A DNA stretch of 64,000 bases from Bacillus sp. FJAT-18017 (GTDB taxonomy: Bacteria > Bacillota > Bacilli > Bacillales > Cytobacillaceae): assembly GCF_001278805.1 (NCBI RefSeq), contig NZ_CP012602.1:2820001-2884000 (forward strand), read 5' to 3'. A program made the translations under genes and the position numbers. Shown piece by piece: positions 25,044 to 34,318 of this stretch (its first letter is position 1; every line of letters begins with the position of its first letter). The notes beneath the pieces are model-generated. The model ran no database searches and was not told the origin of the DNA. It saw nothing but the letters and a program-made list of their open reading frames with translations.

Positions 25044-25300
25044 CTATTTTTCATTCGAAAGTTGAATGATGGCAGCCATAATATCGTCTTCGGCTATTGA
25101 TTTTTTAGGGTTACCATGTCATACAAGCCTCTAATCTGGTTTTCTCCATCGACAAGAAACATAGTAGTATTATGCGATAAATCCTCCGCTCACTTTTTGA
25201 AAGGTGATATGAAATGTATTTTGCGATAGTCTGAATTTCTTCTTTCGTGCCAGGAAGGAACTTCTTATCCTTTAGCACAGTAACCTCTCTTGCATTCCGA
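25044..25300 (-). pseudogene. SCO1/SenC-like remnant
   Basis: Fragments in different frames of the minus strand read LPGTKEEIQTIAKY, FISPFKK, SHNTTMFLVDGENQIRGLYD and IAEDDIMAAIIQLSNEK. Order and content match the C-terminal half of SCO1-type copper chaperones (thioredoxin fold; the His before TTMFLVD is the conserved copper ligand). At least two frameshifts and an in-frame TGA are needed, and the N-terminal CxxxC half is missing. Confidence 0.6.
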
Positions 25301-25319
25301 GTGAACGTGTATCTGTTAA

Positions 25320-25611
25320 CTTCCGGACCAATGGATGCAAGTGGCGGTCTAATTCTACTTTGTTCTGCAGGAATTGGCATCCTGTTTGGTTCAATGGTCA
25401 ACGCTCAAACGGTCATTGCCGGTGTGTTTAACGGTGGAATTGGCGGTCATGGGGATTATGCTAGGAGCGGTAGAACTTTACCCATCTCTTTGCGGTTTGC
25501 CAATGACTATTTTTACCGAACAGGCGATGATATTCTTTTTGACTCTATTAAGTTTGATTCTTCATTTCATTTCTGCCTGTCTTCTGTACCTCACATTAAG
25601 GATTTGACTTA
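25320..25611 (+). pseudogene. Frameshifted small membrane-protein remnant
   Basis: One frame reads GILFGSMVNAQTVIAGVFNG; after a one-base shift near 25440 it continues AVMGIMLGAVELYPSLCGLP and MIFFLTLLSLILHFISACLL to a TGA at 25609. Together they give about three membrane helices. No start codon with a ribosome site is present. Family not recognised. Confidence 0.5.
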
Positions 25612-25735
25612 AAACTTGTCCCAAAGGTGGATATTATTCTTGGGTGGTATAAAAAAGGCTCTTTGTAGATTCCCTATTCCTCTCACCTATAGCTTATGAG
25701 GACGAGTTTATCGATTTTTGTCGGATTATTTAGAT

Positions 25736-25763
25736 GTGACAAAAAAAGGAAATGGATTATACT
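25736..25763 (+). promoter_or_regulatory. Promoter of the subtilase gene
   Basis: GTGACA and TATACT separated by 16 bases, about 105 bases before the ATG, leaving a long leader. Confidence 0.55.
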
Positions 25764-25768
25764 TTAAG

Positions 25769-25845
25769 AGAGTGTGAGAGAAATTAGGTTTGCTGGTTTT
25801 TTACTAGACAAGCTAGGCTCTTGTCTGCCGCTCTCTCGCAGTACA
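25769..25845 (+). promoter_or_regulatory. Potentially structured 5' leader of the subtilase gene
   Basis: Contains the hairpin AGACAAG...CTTGTCT and flanking GAGAG / CTCTC blocks able to pair around it. No known riboswitch consensus was recognised. Confidence 0.35.
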
Positions 25846-25868
25846 AAATACTAGAAAAGGAGATTTAG

Positions 25869-28800
25869 ATGAAAAAATCAAAGCTGCTTTCGATGACTCT
25901 TGCTACGCTGCTAACGGTTTCCATTGCACTTCCCGCAGGAACCAACAACGCGGCACTTGCAGCCGGCTCATCCACTTCGACGTCCTCACAAAGTAATGCA
26001 AAAAAGAGCACTCTGTTAACCAAGAAAGCCGAAACTACCAAAAAGAAAACCATTAGCAATCAAAAGGAAAACCCGATTGCCAAGAAGTTCAAGGAAAGGA
26101 CTTCAGGAAAAAAACCTGCAAAAGCAGTGCCAGGGGAATATATTATTACATATAAAAAGGGTGTCGCGGATTCCTCCATTCAATCCCTGCACCGGAAGTT
26201 TTCCTTAAAGGCTTCGACAAAGCTGAAATCGCTAAATTCCGTTGTGGTTGAAGTCCCAAAAGGCAAGGATACTGAAGCTTTCGTCAATGAATTGAAAGCA
26301 AATCCCAATGTTGCTTCGGTTCAGCCTAACTACTTCTATCAAGCTTCAGGAGAAACTGCAAATCATTATGACCAGTTATGGGGACTTCATAATACCGGCC
26401 AGTCTATCAGGGGAATCGCTGGCAAAGAGGACATCGACCTCGATGTTCCAGAGGCATGGTCAACCTATAAGGATTTGAAAGAAGTCGTTGTTGGGGTCAT
26501 CGATACAGGTGTTGATATCAACCATCCTGACCTGAAGGATAAAATTTGGACAAATAAAGGTGAAATTGCCGGTGACGGTATTGATAACGACGGCAATGGC
26601 TATATCGACGATGTCCATGGCTGGGATTTTTTCAATAATGATAATACTGTATTCGATGCTCTCGATGGCGACGATCATGGGACACACGTTTCCGGAACCA
26701 TCGCTGCTGCATTGGAAGGCAATGATACAAGCTCCAATACCGGCGTTGTCGGTGTTGCACCAAACGTCAAAATCATGCCGCTTAAATTCCTTGGACCTTG
26801 GGGCGGAGATACTGCCGGAGCCATTGCAGCAATTGAATATGCGAAAAAAATGGGTGTAAAGCTGACGAACAATAGCTGGGGAGGAGATATGTACGATCCC
26901 CTTCTCCAACAGGCGATAGAAAACTGTGACTGCCTGTTTGTAGCTGCTGCGGGCAATGATGGTATGGACATCGATGAAATGGGAGCTTATCCTGCTGCTT
27001 ACCCGAATTCTAACATCCTCTCTGTTGCCGCAGTAGACAACCAGGGCAAGCGGGCTAATTTTTCAAATTATGGCACCTATTCTGTGGATGTGGCGGCACC
27101 AGGTGTGGACGTCCTAAGCTCGGTCCCTAAATTCCCGATTGATGAATTCAAGAAAATTCTTGGAGGAGAGTTTGGAGCCTCAGCGCAAATTACTGACCCG
27201 GAATTTGGCTTTAAAGCCATTGTTGATGGCGTTGGTTTTGAAAAGATTAGCGGAGAAAATCGCCAGCTTGCCTTTGAAAAGGCCCTCGGCTATTTGAAAA
27301 CGGGAGAAGAGCCGGCAAAAATCCTTTTGGTACAGGATGATGAGCACGACCTTGCCTCACTGGTCAAAGGCGAACCTTTATTAGAAAATTATTTCAAGGA
27401 TTATTTGTCAGATTACAAAGAATTCCTAAAGGATCGGGAATTCGATATTGTAACCATCCCGTCCAATTCATCTTTCTCAAAGAGTGCAGGAACGAAAAAG
27501 TTATCAGATTATGATACTGTCATCTGGTTTACCGGCCACGGATTTGGCCTGAATTCAAATGAAGGAACCACACTCACGATGGAAGACGTTGCCTTGCTGG
27601 AAGGCTACCTTAAAGAAGGTGGCAGCCTGATGCTGACTGGCCAGGATGTGTTAAGCGGACAGAGCAGCTCTTCGTTTGTTACGTCATTGCTAGATTTAAA
27701 AGTTATGATTGATATTGCACCTCTTATGAATACCAAGGGGGTTGAAGGAAGCATTTATGAAGGAGATTCCTTTAATGTTGACAAATGGGGCTCACTGTTC
27801 CCTCCTTCAGATTTCATCCAGGTAAACGGGCCAAATGCCAAGCTTTCTCTAGACTATGTTTCGGAATACAGCCAGGCCTATGATTATTATAACGGTACAT
27901 CGATGGCAGCACCTCATGCCACTGGTGCCGCTGCGCTATTTATGGGATTGCATTCCGACATGTCCCCTGTCTTTGCAAAGCTTTATTTGGGCAGCCAGGG
28001 AACTGAACTTCCTAGCCTTAAAGGAATCGTTGGATCCGGAAAGCTTGTAAACGCAGCCAACATCAACTTGTTCAATGACAACACGGTGCCAGGGCTGCCA
28101 TTACAAAAAAGCATTCTTTCTGGAGACCTTTCTTCTACTACGGATAAAGATGATGTTTTCGCTGTTCCATTAAGAGAAGGAGAAGCGATGACGATTACCC
28201 TTAACGGCGACAAAGGTTCCGACTTTGACCTTTATGTCTATTCAGAAGGCGCAGAGGGAGTCGCAAGCGCAGAAGGCTTAATGGCCTATGCCGAAACACC
28301 AGGGACGTCGAATGAACAAATTCTGTTCATCGCTCCTTATACAGGATTTTATTATATCGATGTGTACGCCTTCAAAGGGAATGGCAAGTACAAGCTATTC
28401 GCCGGAAACTTTGGCGGAGCATATGAAAATGAAATGCCCGTCATTGCCTATTCTGGCAACTGGGAGCTTGATGAGAATCCAGGCTATTCGGGTGAGATGG
28501 CTAGCGTTCTTAATTCAAGAGGAGAAGTAAATTTCTCATTTGTTGGCTACAGCTTTGAGTGGCAGGCTTTCAAGGCTCCAAACCAGGGTGTCGCGGACAT
28601 TTACATTGATGGTGTTAAGCAGACTCCTGTTTCGATGTACTCCCCTGCTTTCCAGGGAAAACAGTCAGTTTTTAAAAAGGAATTCCAGGAGTATGGCAAG
28701 CACTCAGTGAAGATTGCCTGGACTGGAAAAAGTGATTCGGCTGCGAGAAAAAGCGCCTCAGCAATTAACGTTGACCGCTTCATCGTCAAGGATAATCCGC

Positions 28801-29792
28801 TCAAGCCGCTGGCATCTTACAGTGCATCGAAAAAATATCCAGTCGTAAACTGGGCACCAGTCAGCTGGGCAACGGCCTACACTGTTTATCGGAAGGAATC
28901 AGGAAGTTCAGAGTATACCAAACTCACTTCCCAGCCAATTTCTGCAACTTCCTTTACTGATACATCGGCAAAGCCGGGCAAAACCTATGATTATGCTGTA
29001 TCGCTTTATACACAAGGTGAAGAAACCAAGCTCTCTTCCTCAACTCGTTATACCTTCGATGATGATGTAAAAGCAAGCATGCCAATTATCGGTGATAAAG
29101 CAAAAGGCAGCTTGAACGCAAGCACGAAGGATTATCAGGATGTTTGGAAAAAGACGCTTGAAGCAGGTAAAACATATGAAATCAGCTTAACCGGCTCTGC
29201 AGGCACCAATTTCAAACTGAATGTTTACAAACCAGGTACAACCTCCATTTTCGGGAGTACTCCTGCTGCATCTGTATCCACAACCGGGTCGGCCAAGAAA
29301 ATCTTGTTCAAGCCACAAAAGACAGGAACATATTACCTGGCTCCGATGGCTAAAACAGGTTCTGGAAGCTATACGCTTGCAGTAGCGGTTCAAACTACTT
29401 CTCATGTAGAAAATACCGCAGCTGCCTTTAAAAAGGCAGGCACCTGGTCGACTGTAAAAACAACATATGCGTATGGCGGATCTTTTTTACAATCGAAAAA
29501 AGCCGGCAGCAGCATCAGCTATACCTTTACTGGAACAGGAGTCGCCCTCTATGCGATGAAGGATAAAACAATGGGCTATGCCGATATCTATGTCGACGGA
29601 AAGAAAGTGAAGCAGGTCGATTTGTATTCCGCCAAGCGCCAATACAAACAAAAAATATGGGAAGCAACCAATCTTCAGAAAAAATCCCATACTGTCAAAA
29701 TCGTTGTAACTGGCAAAAAGAGAAGCAGTGCAACCGGTACAAATGTAGACCTGGATGCGTTGAAAATAACCACCTTCTCCCCTGTTAAATAA
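25869..29792 (+). CDS. Large secreted subtilisin-family serine protease with internal insert and C-terminal binding modules
   Basis: 1307 residues. Signal peptide (1-33), a basic linker, an I9-type pro-domain (about 89-158, GEYIITYKKGV...VASVQPNYFY), then an S8 catalytic domain: Asp212 in VIDTGVDINHPDL, His270 in DDHGTHVSG, Ser678 in NGTSMAAPHATG. Between APGVDVLSS (about 411-419) and the Ser block lies an insert of about 250 residues, with EEPAKILLVQDDEHD and YDTVIWFTGHGFG, resembling a class-I-glutamine-amidotransferase/ThuA-like fold. The C-terminal part has two PPC-like domains (about 765-855, 1078-1180), one fibronectin-III-like domain (about 980-1062) and two similar beta modules ending in HSVKIAWTGK and HTVKIVVTGK. 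Ribosome site AAAAGGAGA. An extracellular degradative enzyme. Confidence 0.93.
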   Translation: MKKSKLLSMTLATLLTVSIALPAGTNNAALAAGSSTSTSSQSNAKKSTLLTKKAETTKKKTISNQKENPIAKKFKERTSGKKPAKAVPGEYIITYKKGVADSSIQSLHRKFSLKASTKLKSLNSVVVEVPKGKDTEAFVNELKANPNVASVQPNYFYQASGETANHYDQLWGLHNTGQSIRGIAGKEDIDLDVPEAWSTYKDLKEVVVGVIDTGVDINHPDLKDKIWTNKGEIAGDGIDNDGNGYIDDVHGWDFFNNDNTVFDALDGDDHGTHVSGTIAAALEGNDTSSNTGVVGVAPNVKIMPLKFLGPWGGDTAGAIAAIEYAKKMGVKLTNNSWGGDMYDPLLQQAIENCDCLFVAAAGNDGMDIDEMGAYPAAYPNSNILSVAAVDNQGKRANFSNYGTYSVDVAAPGVDVLSSVPKFPIDEFKKILGGEFGASAQITDPEFGFKAIVDGVGFEKISGENRQLAFEKALGYLKTGEEPAKILLVQDDEHDLASLVKGEPLLENYFKDYLSDYKEFLKDREFDIVTIPSNSSFSKSAGTKKLSDYDTVIWFTGHGFGLNSNEGTTLTMEDVALLEGYLKEGGSLMLTGQDVLSGQSSSSFVTSLLDLKVMIDIAPLMNTKGVEGSIYEGDSFNVDKWGSLFPPSDFIQVNGPNAKLSLDYVSEYSQAYDYYNGTSMAAPHATGAAALFMGLHSDMSPVFAKLYLGSQGTELPSLKGIVGSGKLVNAANINLFNDNTVPGLPLQKSILSGDLSSTTDKDDVFAVPLREGEAMTITLNGDKGSDFDLYVYSEGAEGVASAEGLMAYAETPGTSNEQILFIAPYTGFYYIDVYAFKGNGKYKLFAGNFGGAYENEMPVIAYSGNWELDENPGYSGEMASVLNSRGEVNFSFVGYSFEWQAFKAPNQGVADIYIDGVKQTPVSMYSPAFQGKQSVFKKEFQEYGKHSVKIAWTGKSDSAARKSASAINVDRFIVKDNPLKPLASYSASKKYPVVNWAPVSWATAYTVYRKESGSSEYTKLTSQPISATSFTDTSAKPGKTYDYAVSLYTQGEETKLSSSTRYTFDDDVKASMPIIGDKAKGSLNASTKDYQDVWKKTLEAGKTYEISLTGSAGTNFKLNVYKPGTTSIFGSTPAASVSTTGSAKKILFKPQKTGTYYLAPMAKTGSGSYTLAVAVQTTSHVENTAAAFKKAGTWSTVKTTYAYGGSFLQSKKAGSSISYTFTGTGVALYAMKDKTMGYADIYVDGKKVKQVDLYSAKRQYKQKIWEATNLQKKSHTVKIVVTGKKRSSATGTNVDLDALKITTFSPVK

Positions 29793-29803
29793 AGTGTTAA
29801 ATG

Positions 29804-29839
29804 CAAACAAACTCGTCTCATTTGAGGCGAGTTTGTTTG
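29804..29839 (+). terminator. Terminator of the subtilase gene
   Basis: CAAACAAACTCG / CGAGTTTGTTTG stem, 12 bases after the stop. Confidence 0.85.
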
Positions 29840-29897
29840 TATTGATTTGATTTTAAAGTAAGGCTCTGATTTTGCTGAAGGTTGATTTCACTCTGTA

Positions 29898-29976
29898 TTA
29901 AAAATAAGGGGAGTTATTCCAGTTAAATTGGGAAATACCTATATTTCCCTTAAAATAAGGGTAGTTATTCCGCTTA
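29898..29976. repeat. AAAATAAGGG-GAGTTATTCC repeat pair
   Basis: Two copies (29898-29920 and 29951-29976) of AAAATAAGGGGAGTTATTCC. A third related copy is at 53044-53071. The 29840-30138 gap contains nothing else I recognise apart from related AATTCTCC strings. Confidence 0.6.
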
Positions 29977-30138
29977 TTATACCGGAATCATTGAATTTGG
30001 ACCTATTTTTAGAGGCTAAGTGGAATTTCTCCGCTTATTTCTGCTCCTTAAGGTGCCCGTGCGAACATTAACCGGAAATTCTCCCCCTATTAATTTTCTC
30101 ACACCTCAACAAAATTCAACAATGAATACTAACAGAGC

Positions 30139-31002
30139 CTAAAGTAAAAAAGTTTTTATCCTCGCTACATTTTCACCATAAAATTTTGCGTTTTTCTCAA
30201 GTCCACGGCGTTTGCACCAGCCAATACTGTTAAAGGCATCTGTGAATTGATAAAAAGGCAATACGATTTCCAGATCTATTAATGGACGGATACTGTTATA
30301 ACCTTCTTTAAAGGACTTATACAGTGTGGGATTGAAGCTTAAATAATCGCGATACAGTTTGGTGAAATCCACTTCTGTCGAACCAAACCGAACACTCTCA
30401 AAATCAATCATTCCTGATACTTTATTTCCATCAACAATAATGTTTGCTGGCCGAAAGTCCATATGTACAAAACTTGGTCCGTCCGGGGAAGGCAGCTGGT
30501 TTTTCATATTCTCGAATTTTTCTATCGCCCTGCTGTATAATTGCGGATCTAAAACACTCTTTACATCCTCGGCAAAGCTATAAAATTGCTGTTCAATAAA
30601 ATTAGACCAATTCGTAAATTCATTTTTTATGCCAGTTAACACTTTGCCGGCAGGTGGATGAACTGAATGCATCTGTGCTTGAAGGACTCCGACTTGATAC
30701 GCTACTGTTAGCGGAGCATGGGGTGTTAATGGCTGTCCTTTTAATTCCGATAATAAAAAAGCTCCTGGACACTCCTCATCACCAGTCCAATACTGTAACA
30801 TATCAGGAATCGGAACTTTCCCCTTAAGTATTTCATAGGATTCTAACTCACGCTGAAACTTTAATTTTGTATAAGGTATTTTTAAAAATACATGTTCACC
30901 ACGAGACAAATAACATTTATAGACTGTTGAGCTATGTGAATCTTCTACTTCGTTCAGTGATTGTACCTGCAGTCCAAACTGCTGAATGACACGATTTAAC
31001 AT
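30139..31002 (-). CDS. APH-family phosphotransferase (small-molecule kinase)
   Basis: 287 residues of the aminoglycoside/choline kinase fold. ATP-anchoring Lys in HVFLKIPYTKLKFQRE, catalytic loop FVHMDFRPANIIVDG (H-x-D-x-x-x-x-N form) and metal-binding Asp in SGMIDFESVRFG. Such enzymes phosphorylate a hydroxyl of an aminoglycoside, homoserine, choline or a macrolide; the substrate here is not readable. Monocistronic, ribosome site GGGGGGA. Confidence 0.85.
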   Translation of the reverse strand: MLNRVIQQFGLQVQSLNEVEDSHSSTVYKCYLSRGEHVFLKIPYTKLKFQRELESYEILKGKVPIPDMLQYWTGDEECPGAFLLSELKGQPLTPHAPLTVAYQVGVLQAQMHSVHPPAGKVLTGIKNEFTNWSNFIEQQFYSFAEDVKSVLDPQLYSRAIEKFENMKNQLPSPDGPSFVHMDFRPANIIVDGNKVSGMIDFESVRFGSTEVDFTKLYRDYLSFNPTLYKSFKEGYNSIRPLIDLEIVLPFYQFTDAFNSIGWCKRRGLEKNAKFYGENVARIKTFLL

Positions 31003-31089
31003 TAACTGTCCCCCCTTTTTTTATAATTTTAATCTAGTTATTATTTGGAAGATACAAATTTTTCATAGTAGGGTTACAGTAAATTTCAT

Positions 31090-31154
31090 TGTATTCGCAA
31101 CCTTTTTTCAAAGGACATTTTACCGTACGAGCAGCATCGATTTGTACTCGAAAC
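31090..31154. repeat. Single copy of the 52-bp repeat family
   Basis: TTCAAAGGACATTTTACC...GCAGCATCGATTTGTACTCG matches the unit of the array at 40139-40352 block for block. Confidence 0.8.
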
Positions 31155-31195
31155 CCGCCGGCAGATCCCCTCTCTAAATTAATAACTAGAAAAAA

Positions 31196-31230
31196 CCAGT
31201 GATTGCAGGTTTCCAAACTGCAATCACTGG
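31196..31230 (-). terminator. Terminator of the esterase gene
   Basis: CCAGTGATTGCAG / CTGCAATCACTGG stem followed by TTTTTT on the minus strand, 14 bases after the stop. Confidence 0.9.
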
Positions 31231-31244
31231 CCGTGTTGACCGTA

Positions 31245-33290
31245 CTAGTTTGTAGTTACTATTAGCTGCGGTGCGTAATCAGGTGTTTCGCCACCATATA
31301 GTTCTAGTACATCTGAAGTGAAGTCCGCAAGAGTGTTGGCCTTCAACCGGAATTGAGTGCGGCCGTTTTTGTTGATAAACTCCAAGGCACTAGTTGGAAG
31401 ACTGATTTCAGTGTAACCATTGTTCTCTGCAGGGACGGACATAGTTACAAAATCAAGCAGTCCATTGGTCGAAGCAGTTGCACCGTAATCAGCTTGCTCA
31501 AGACTGCTCGATGTTGACCAATTCCCGCGGATCATGCTGATTGACAGAGAGCTAACAGACCCGGCCATCGTTTTGCGGTATACTCTCAGCTTGGCTCCTG
31601 TAACTGTAGCTGTGTCACTCAAACTGCTCGTATCAAAGGATAGGATGCTTCGGTACGTGTCACGGTTGCTCATGCCTTTGTCCCCAACTTTAGTTACCGA
31701 ACTGCTGAGGCCATCCGCCATATACATTCCGGCAAAGCCGTCTTCAGCGGCAATACTTGTAAATGTTGTGCTGCTGTTTGTTATAGTAATATCATAGTTT
31801 TCGGTTTTTACTGGCTCGCTGTTGCCGGCAGTATCCACACTAAAAAACTTTAAAACTGTATCTAAATTGATGGTGATATTCTCCCGATAGACGGGCGAGT
31901 TCACAGTTGGTGTGCTTCCATCGAGCGTGTAATAAGTAGTTGCTGGCTCGTTGGCTGATAGGTCAACAGCAACGGAGTTTTCATACGATCCACCAGCTGG
32001 TGAAGCCGTTGTTACAGGTGGAATTGTATCTTTCACACCCGAAATAGTGTAAGTTTCAGTATTTATAACTTGTTCCACGTTTCCTGCGGCATCCTCACTG
32101 AAGAATTTCAATGTTGTACTGGTGCTAATTGATATAGGTGCAGTATATTTGTTCGAGCTCTTCGTCGGTGTACTTCCGTCCGTTGTATAGTAGGTTGTAG
32201 CAGATTCATTGGCCTTTAATTCTACAGTTACAGCTGACGAGTAATTACCTCCTTTTGGTGTGGCGGCAGTTACCGGGGGCGTTGAATCTCGATTTTTCGG
32301 ATTGTTTTTGAAAAACTGCCACATGATTTCACTAGCGTTCGGACCATTCGGGTCGGTATACGAACCGGCAACATCGCCGCCGGACCAGGCATGGCCCATT
32401 CCATCTACAATATATTTTTCAACGATTGATTTACTATTTTCATCTTTGTAAATATAGCGAGTAAATTTCCTGCCTCCGCTTACCTGGCCCTGAATGGTTT
32501 CGTCGGCAGTATCATCTATATTATTATTATCAATCCCATCAGAAGCGAGGTCATTCGTCTGCGCCCATTGTGAAGCAACTTGATGTCCATTGATTTCTTT
32601 TACAGTATAGTCGGATGTTCCGTGGAAGACGACTGTTGGAACCACTCTTTTGTATGTTCCCATCGCTTTATACGCTGCAGTTCCTTGCTGGACCGGATCC
32701 GGGCCCCCGTTAAGCATCACAGTCCAGGCACCGTTCTCAGTAGTTGCGGATTTGTACTCCAGTCCCGCGCCTACCCCTATGCTTGCAAACACATCCGGAT
32801 AAGTCGCCCCCATGATTACCGCCATTGCAGCTCCAGCTGAAAGCCCAGCAACATATACTTTATTGCTGTCGACGGAGAAATTCTTCTTCACCTCTGCTGT
32901 AATCCCGGCAATATGGGCAGCATCTCCTGCACCACGGGATTGATGGGCAGAATCAAACCATTTCCAGCACTTATTGGTATGTGCTGTTTTAGGCTGGTCA
33001 GGGTAAACAGCAAGGAACGTTTCCCTTTCGGCAATAGTATTCATTTTAGTGCCGGTTGCAAATTGGGTTGGGTCCTGGGTACATCCATGCAGCATGACTA
33101 CTACCGGGACTGGGGTTCCACTTTTGTATCCGCTCGGAACATACACTTTATATTCTTTGTTATTGTAAGTATAGGAGAGAGTCTGGCCTGCAGCCTCCGC
33201 CGGCTTAGCCATTGGGAAAAGAGTAGAAACAACAAGCATCACCGCCACTACTAACATCAACATTCGATTCTTTTGAAAAACAATTGTCAT
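31245..33290 (-). CDS. Secreted PHB-depolymerase-type esterase with CHB_HEX_C and DNRLRE-like domains
   Basis: 681 residues. Signal peptide (to about residue 34, PAEAAGQ). An esterase domain (35-335) of the PHB depolymerase/LpqC type carries an oxyanion HG in VMLHGCTQ, nucleophile Ser151 in GLSAGAAM, Asp227 in FHGTSDYTV and His300 in DGMGHAWSGG. Then two chitobiase C-terminal-like repeats (each with TTYYT-DGSTPT and LKFFS-D-AGN) and a C-terminal DNRLRE-like beta domain. It probably acts on polymeric or feruloylated esters outside the cell, with the tail modules binding the insoluble substrate. Ribosome site GGAGGAA. A cre box lies upstream, pointing to carbon-catabolite control. Confidence 0.9.
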   Translation of the reverse strand: MTIVFQKNRMLMLVVAVMLVVSTLFPMAKPAEAAGQTLSYTYNNKEYKVYVPSGYKSGTPVPVVVMLHGCTQDPTQFATGTKMNTIAERETFLAVYPDQPKTAHTNKCWKWFDSAHQSRGAGDAAHIAGITAEVKKNFSVDSNKVYVAGLSAGAAMAVIMGATYPDVFASIGVGAGLEYKSATTENGAWTVMLNGGPDPVQQGTAAYKAMGTYKRVVPTVVFHGTSDYTVKEINGHQVASQWAQTNDLASDGIDNNNIDDTADETIQGQVSGGRKFTRYIYKDENSKSIVEKYIVDGMGHAWSGGDVAGSYTDPNGPNASEIMWQFFKNNPKNRDSTPPVTAATPKGGNYSSAVTVELKANESATTYYTTDGSTPTKSSNKYTAPISISTSTTLKFFSEDAAGNVEQVINTETYTISGVKDTIPPVTTASPAGGSYENSVAVDLSANEPATTYYTLDGSTPTVNSPVYRENITINLDTVLKFFSVDTAGNSEPVKTENYDITITNSSTTFTSIAAEDGFAGMYMADGLSSSVTKVGDKGMSNRDTYRSILSFDTSSLSDTATVTGAKLRVYRKTMAGSVSSLSISMIRGNWSTSSSLEQADYGATASTNGLLDFVTMSVPAENNGYTEISLPTSALEFINKNGRTQFRLKANTLADFTSDVLELYGGETPDYAPQLIVTTN

Positions 33291-33361
33291 TTATGTTCCT
33301 CCACTTCAAAGTTGGATTTCACGGCCCGTTATAAAACATCTACCTCCTAACGAACGCATTT

Positions 33362-33376
33362 TTGTAAGCGTTTCCA
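33362..33376. promoter_or_regulatory. Putative cre (CcpA) site
   Basis: TTGTAAGCGTTTCCA fits the consensus WTGNAANCGNWNNCW at every position. It lies about 72 bases upstream of the esterase start, where CcpA could repress in the presence of preferred sugars. Confidence 0.65.
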
Positions 33377-33423
33377 AAATAAATTAAAACAACCGAGTTG
33401 CATTACAGTTACAAATACAAACA

Positions 33424-33463
33424 AAAAACTATGATTTCCGGTTGCCCTTACATCATAGTTTTT
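33424..33463. terminator. Bidirectional-type terminator
   Basis: AAAAACTATGAT / ATCATAGTTTTT stem with a 16-base loop, downstream of the 99-codon gene on the minus strand. Confidence 0.8.
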
Positions 33464-33519
33464 ACATATTATTAAGCTGGTTAATTATTTTCCCAATGCC
33501 GGTATCACCGTTTTGATAC

Positions 33520-33819
33520 TTATACCAAGACACCTTTTTTCTTTTTAATTTCCCTATTTATGTACTTTCTGTTTTTGTATATAAAGTTTATTAAATCTAC
33601 TTTTACCAATTCTTTTTCGCCTTCATCACAATAATTTTCGCCTTTGCCATGGATGGTCCACTTCCCGCCTGCTTCGTAATGCATGAGAGTCCAGGATCCC
33701 TTGCGGATTGAATCTTCAAAAACCAGATAATGTTTCTTTCCCGCAAAATCAAAATCCGCAACGTCTGAAAAACCATTTAGAAAGTTCTCGATATCCCTTT
33801 TGTAAACAATTGATTTCAT
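33520..33819 (-). CDS. Small soluble protein, unknown
   Basis: 99 residues, basic C-terminus (NRKYINREIKKKKGVLV). Alternating strands such as DFAGKKHYLVFEDSIRKGSW and WTLMHYEAGGKWTIHGKG suggest a small beta-rich domain. No family recognised. Good ribosome site (AAAGGATG). Monocistronic with its own terminator. Confidence 0.65.
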   Translation of the reverse strand: MKSIVYKRDIENFLNGFSDVADFDFAGKKHYLVFEDSIRKGSWTLMHYEAGGKWTIHGKGENYCDEGEKELVKVDLINFIYKNRKYINREIKKKKGVLV

Positions 33820-34097
33820 CTAATATCATCCTTTCCGGCTCTTTTTCTTATTACTATTATTACAAATTTCATTGGAATTTTTAAATTTATTGCATTAAGT
33901 CACTAATTTAAAAGGAAGCAAGTGCATCCCATATTTTTAATGATACAAATTACCTGTTGTCTTATAAGCAACAAAATACCTGGACCAATTTTATGGACGT
34001 CTTCCCTTAGAATTTCCCAACTCCAAAGAGTCGGAGTATATTAGGATCCTAATCTGATTGGCATTTATTTTATATAGAACTATTCTTCTTAAACAGC

Positions 34098-34250
34098 TTA
34101 GGCAACGTGCAACTGTTGGGCGATATCCACACTAACCACTAGATGTTTATCAGAAATCCTTTCAATCAGTTGATTTTGTTTGTCCTGCATTTTAAACTTC
34201 ATAGTAATGGTTCCTTCTAAGGTTTGAGTTAGAGTAGTATCTATACTCAT
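34098..34250 (-). pseudogene. N-terminal remnant of an IS110-type transposase
   Basis: 50 codons then stop: MKFKMQDKQNQLIERISDKH, then LVVSVDIAQQLHVA. This is the characteristic start of IS110-family DEDD transposases, with the first Asp in VDIA. The rest of the gene and both ends of the element are missing. Confidence 0.7.
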
Positions 34251-34318
34251 ATCTTACTGAGGGATCCTATTTTTATCAAAGTTCAGAAATAACGATCTAC
34301 AGGAATGCTACCTGTTTA

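Noticed and set aside
25150..25210. In-frame TGA in the SCO1-like remnant as another selenocysteine codon
   Set aside because: The TGA follows FISPFKK, not a conserved Cys position, and the same stretch needs two frameshifts; decay explains it.
26460..29810. Several minus-strand frames opposite the subtilase
   Set aside because: They are antisense shadows of a long, clearly coding plus-strand frame.
31034..31216. 60-codon minus-strand gene
   Set aside because: Its coding text is the 52-bp repeat plus part of the esterase terminator; no ribosome site.
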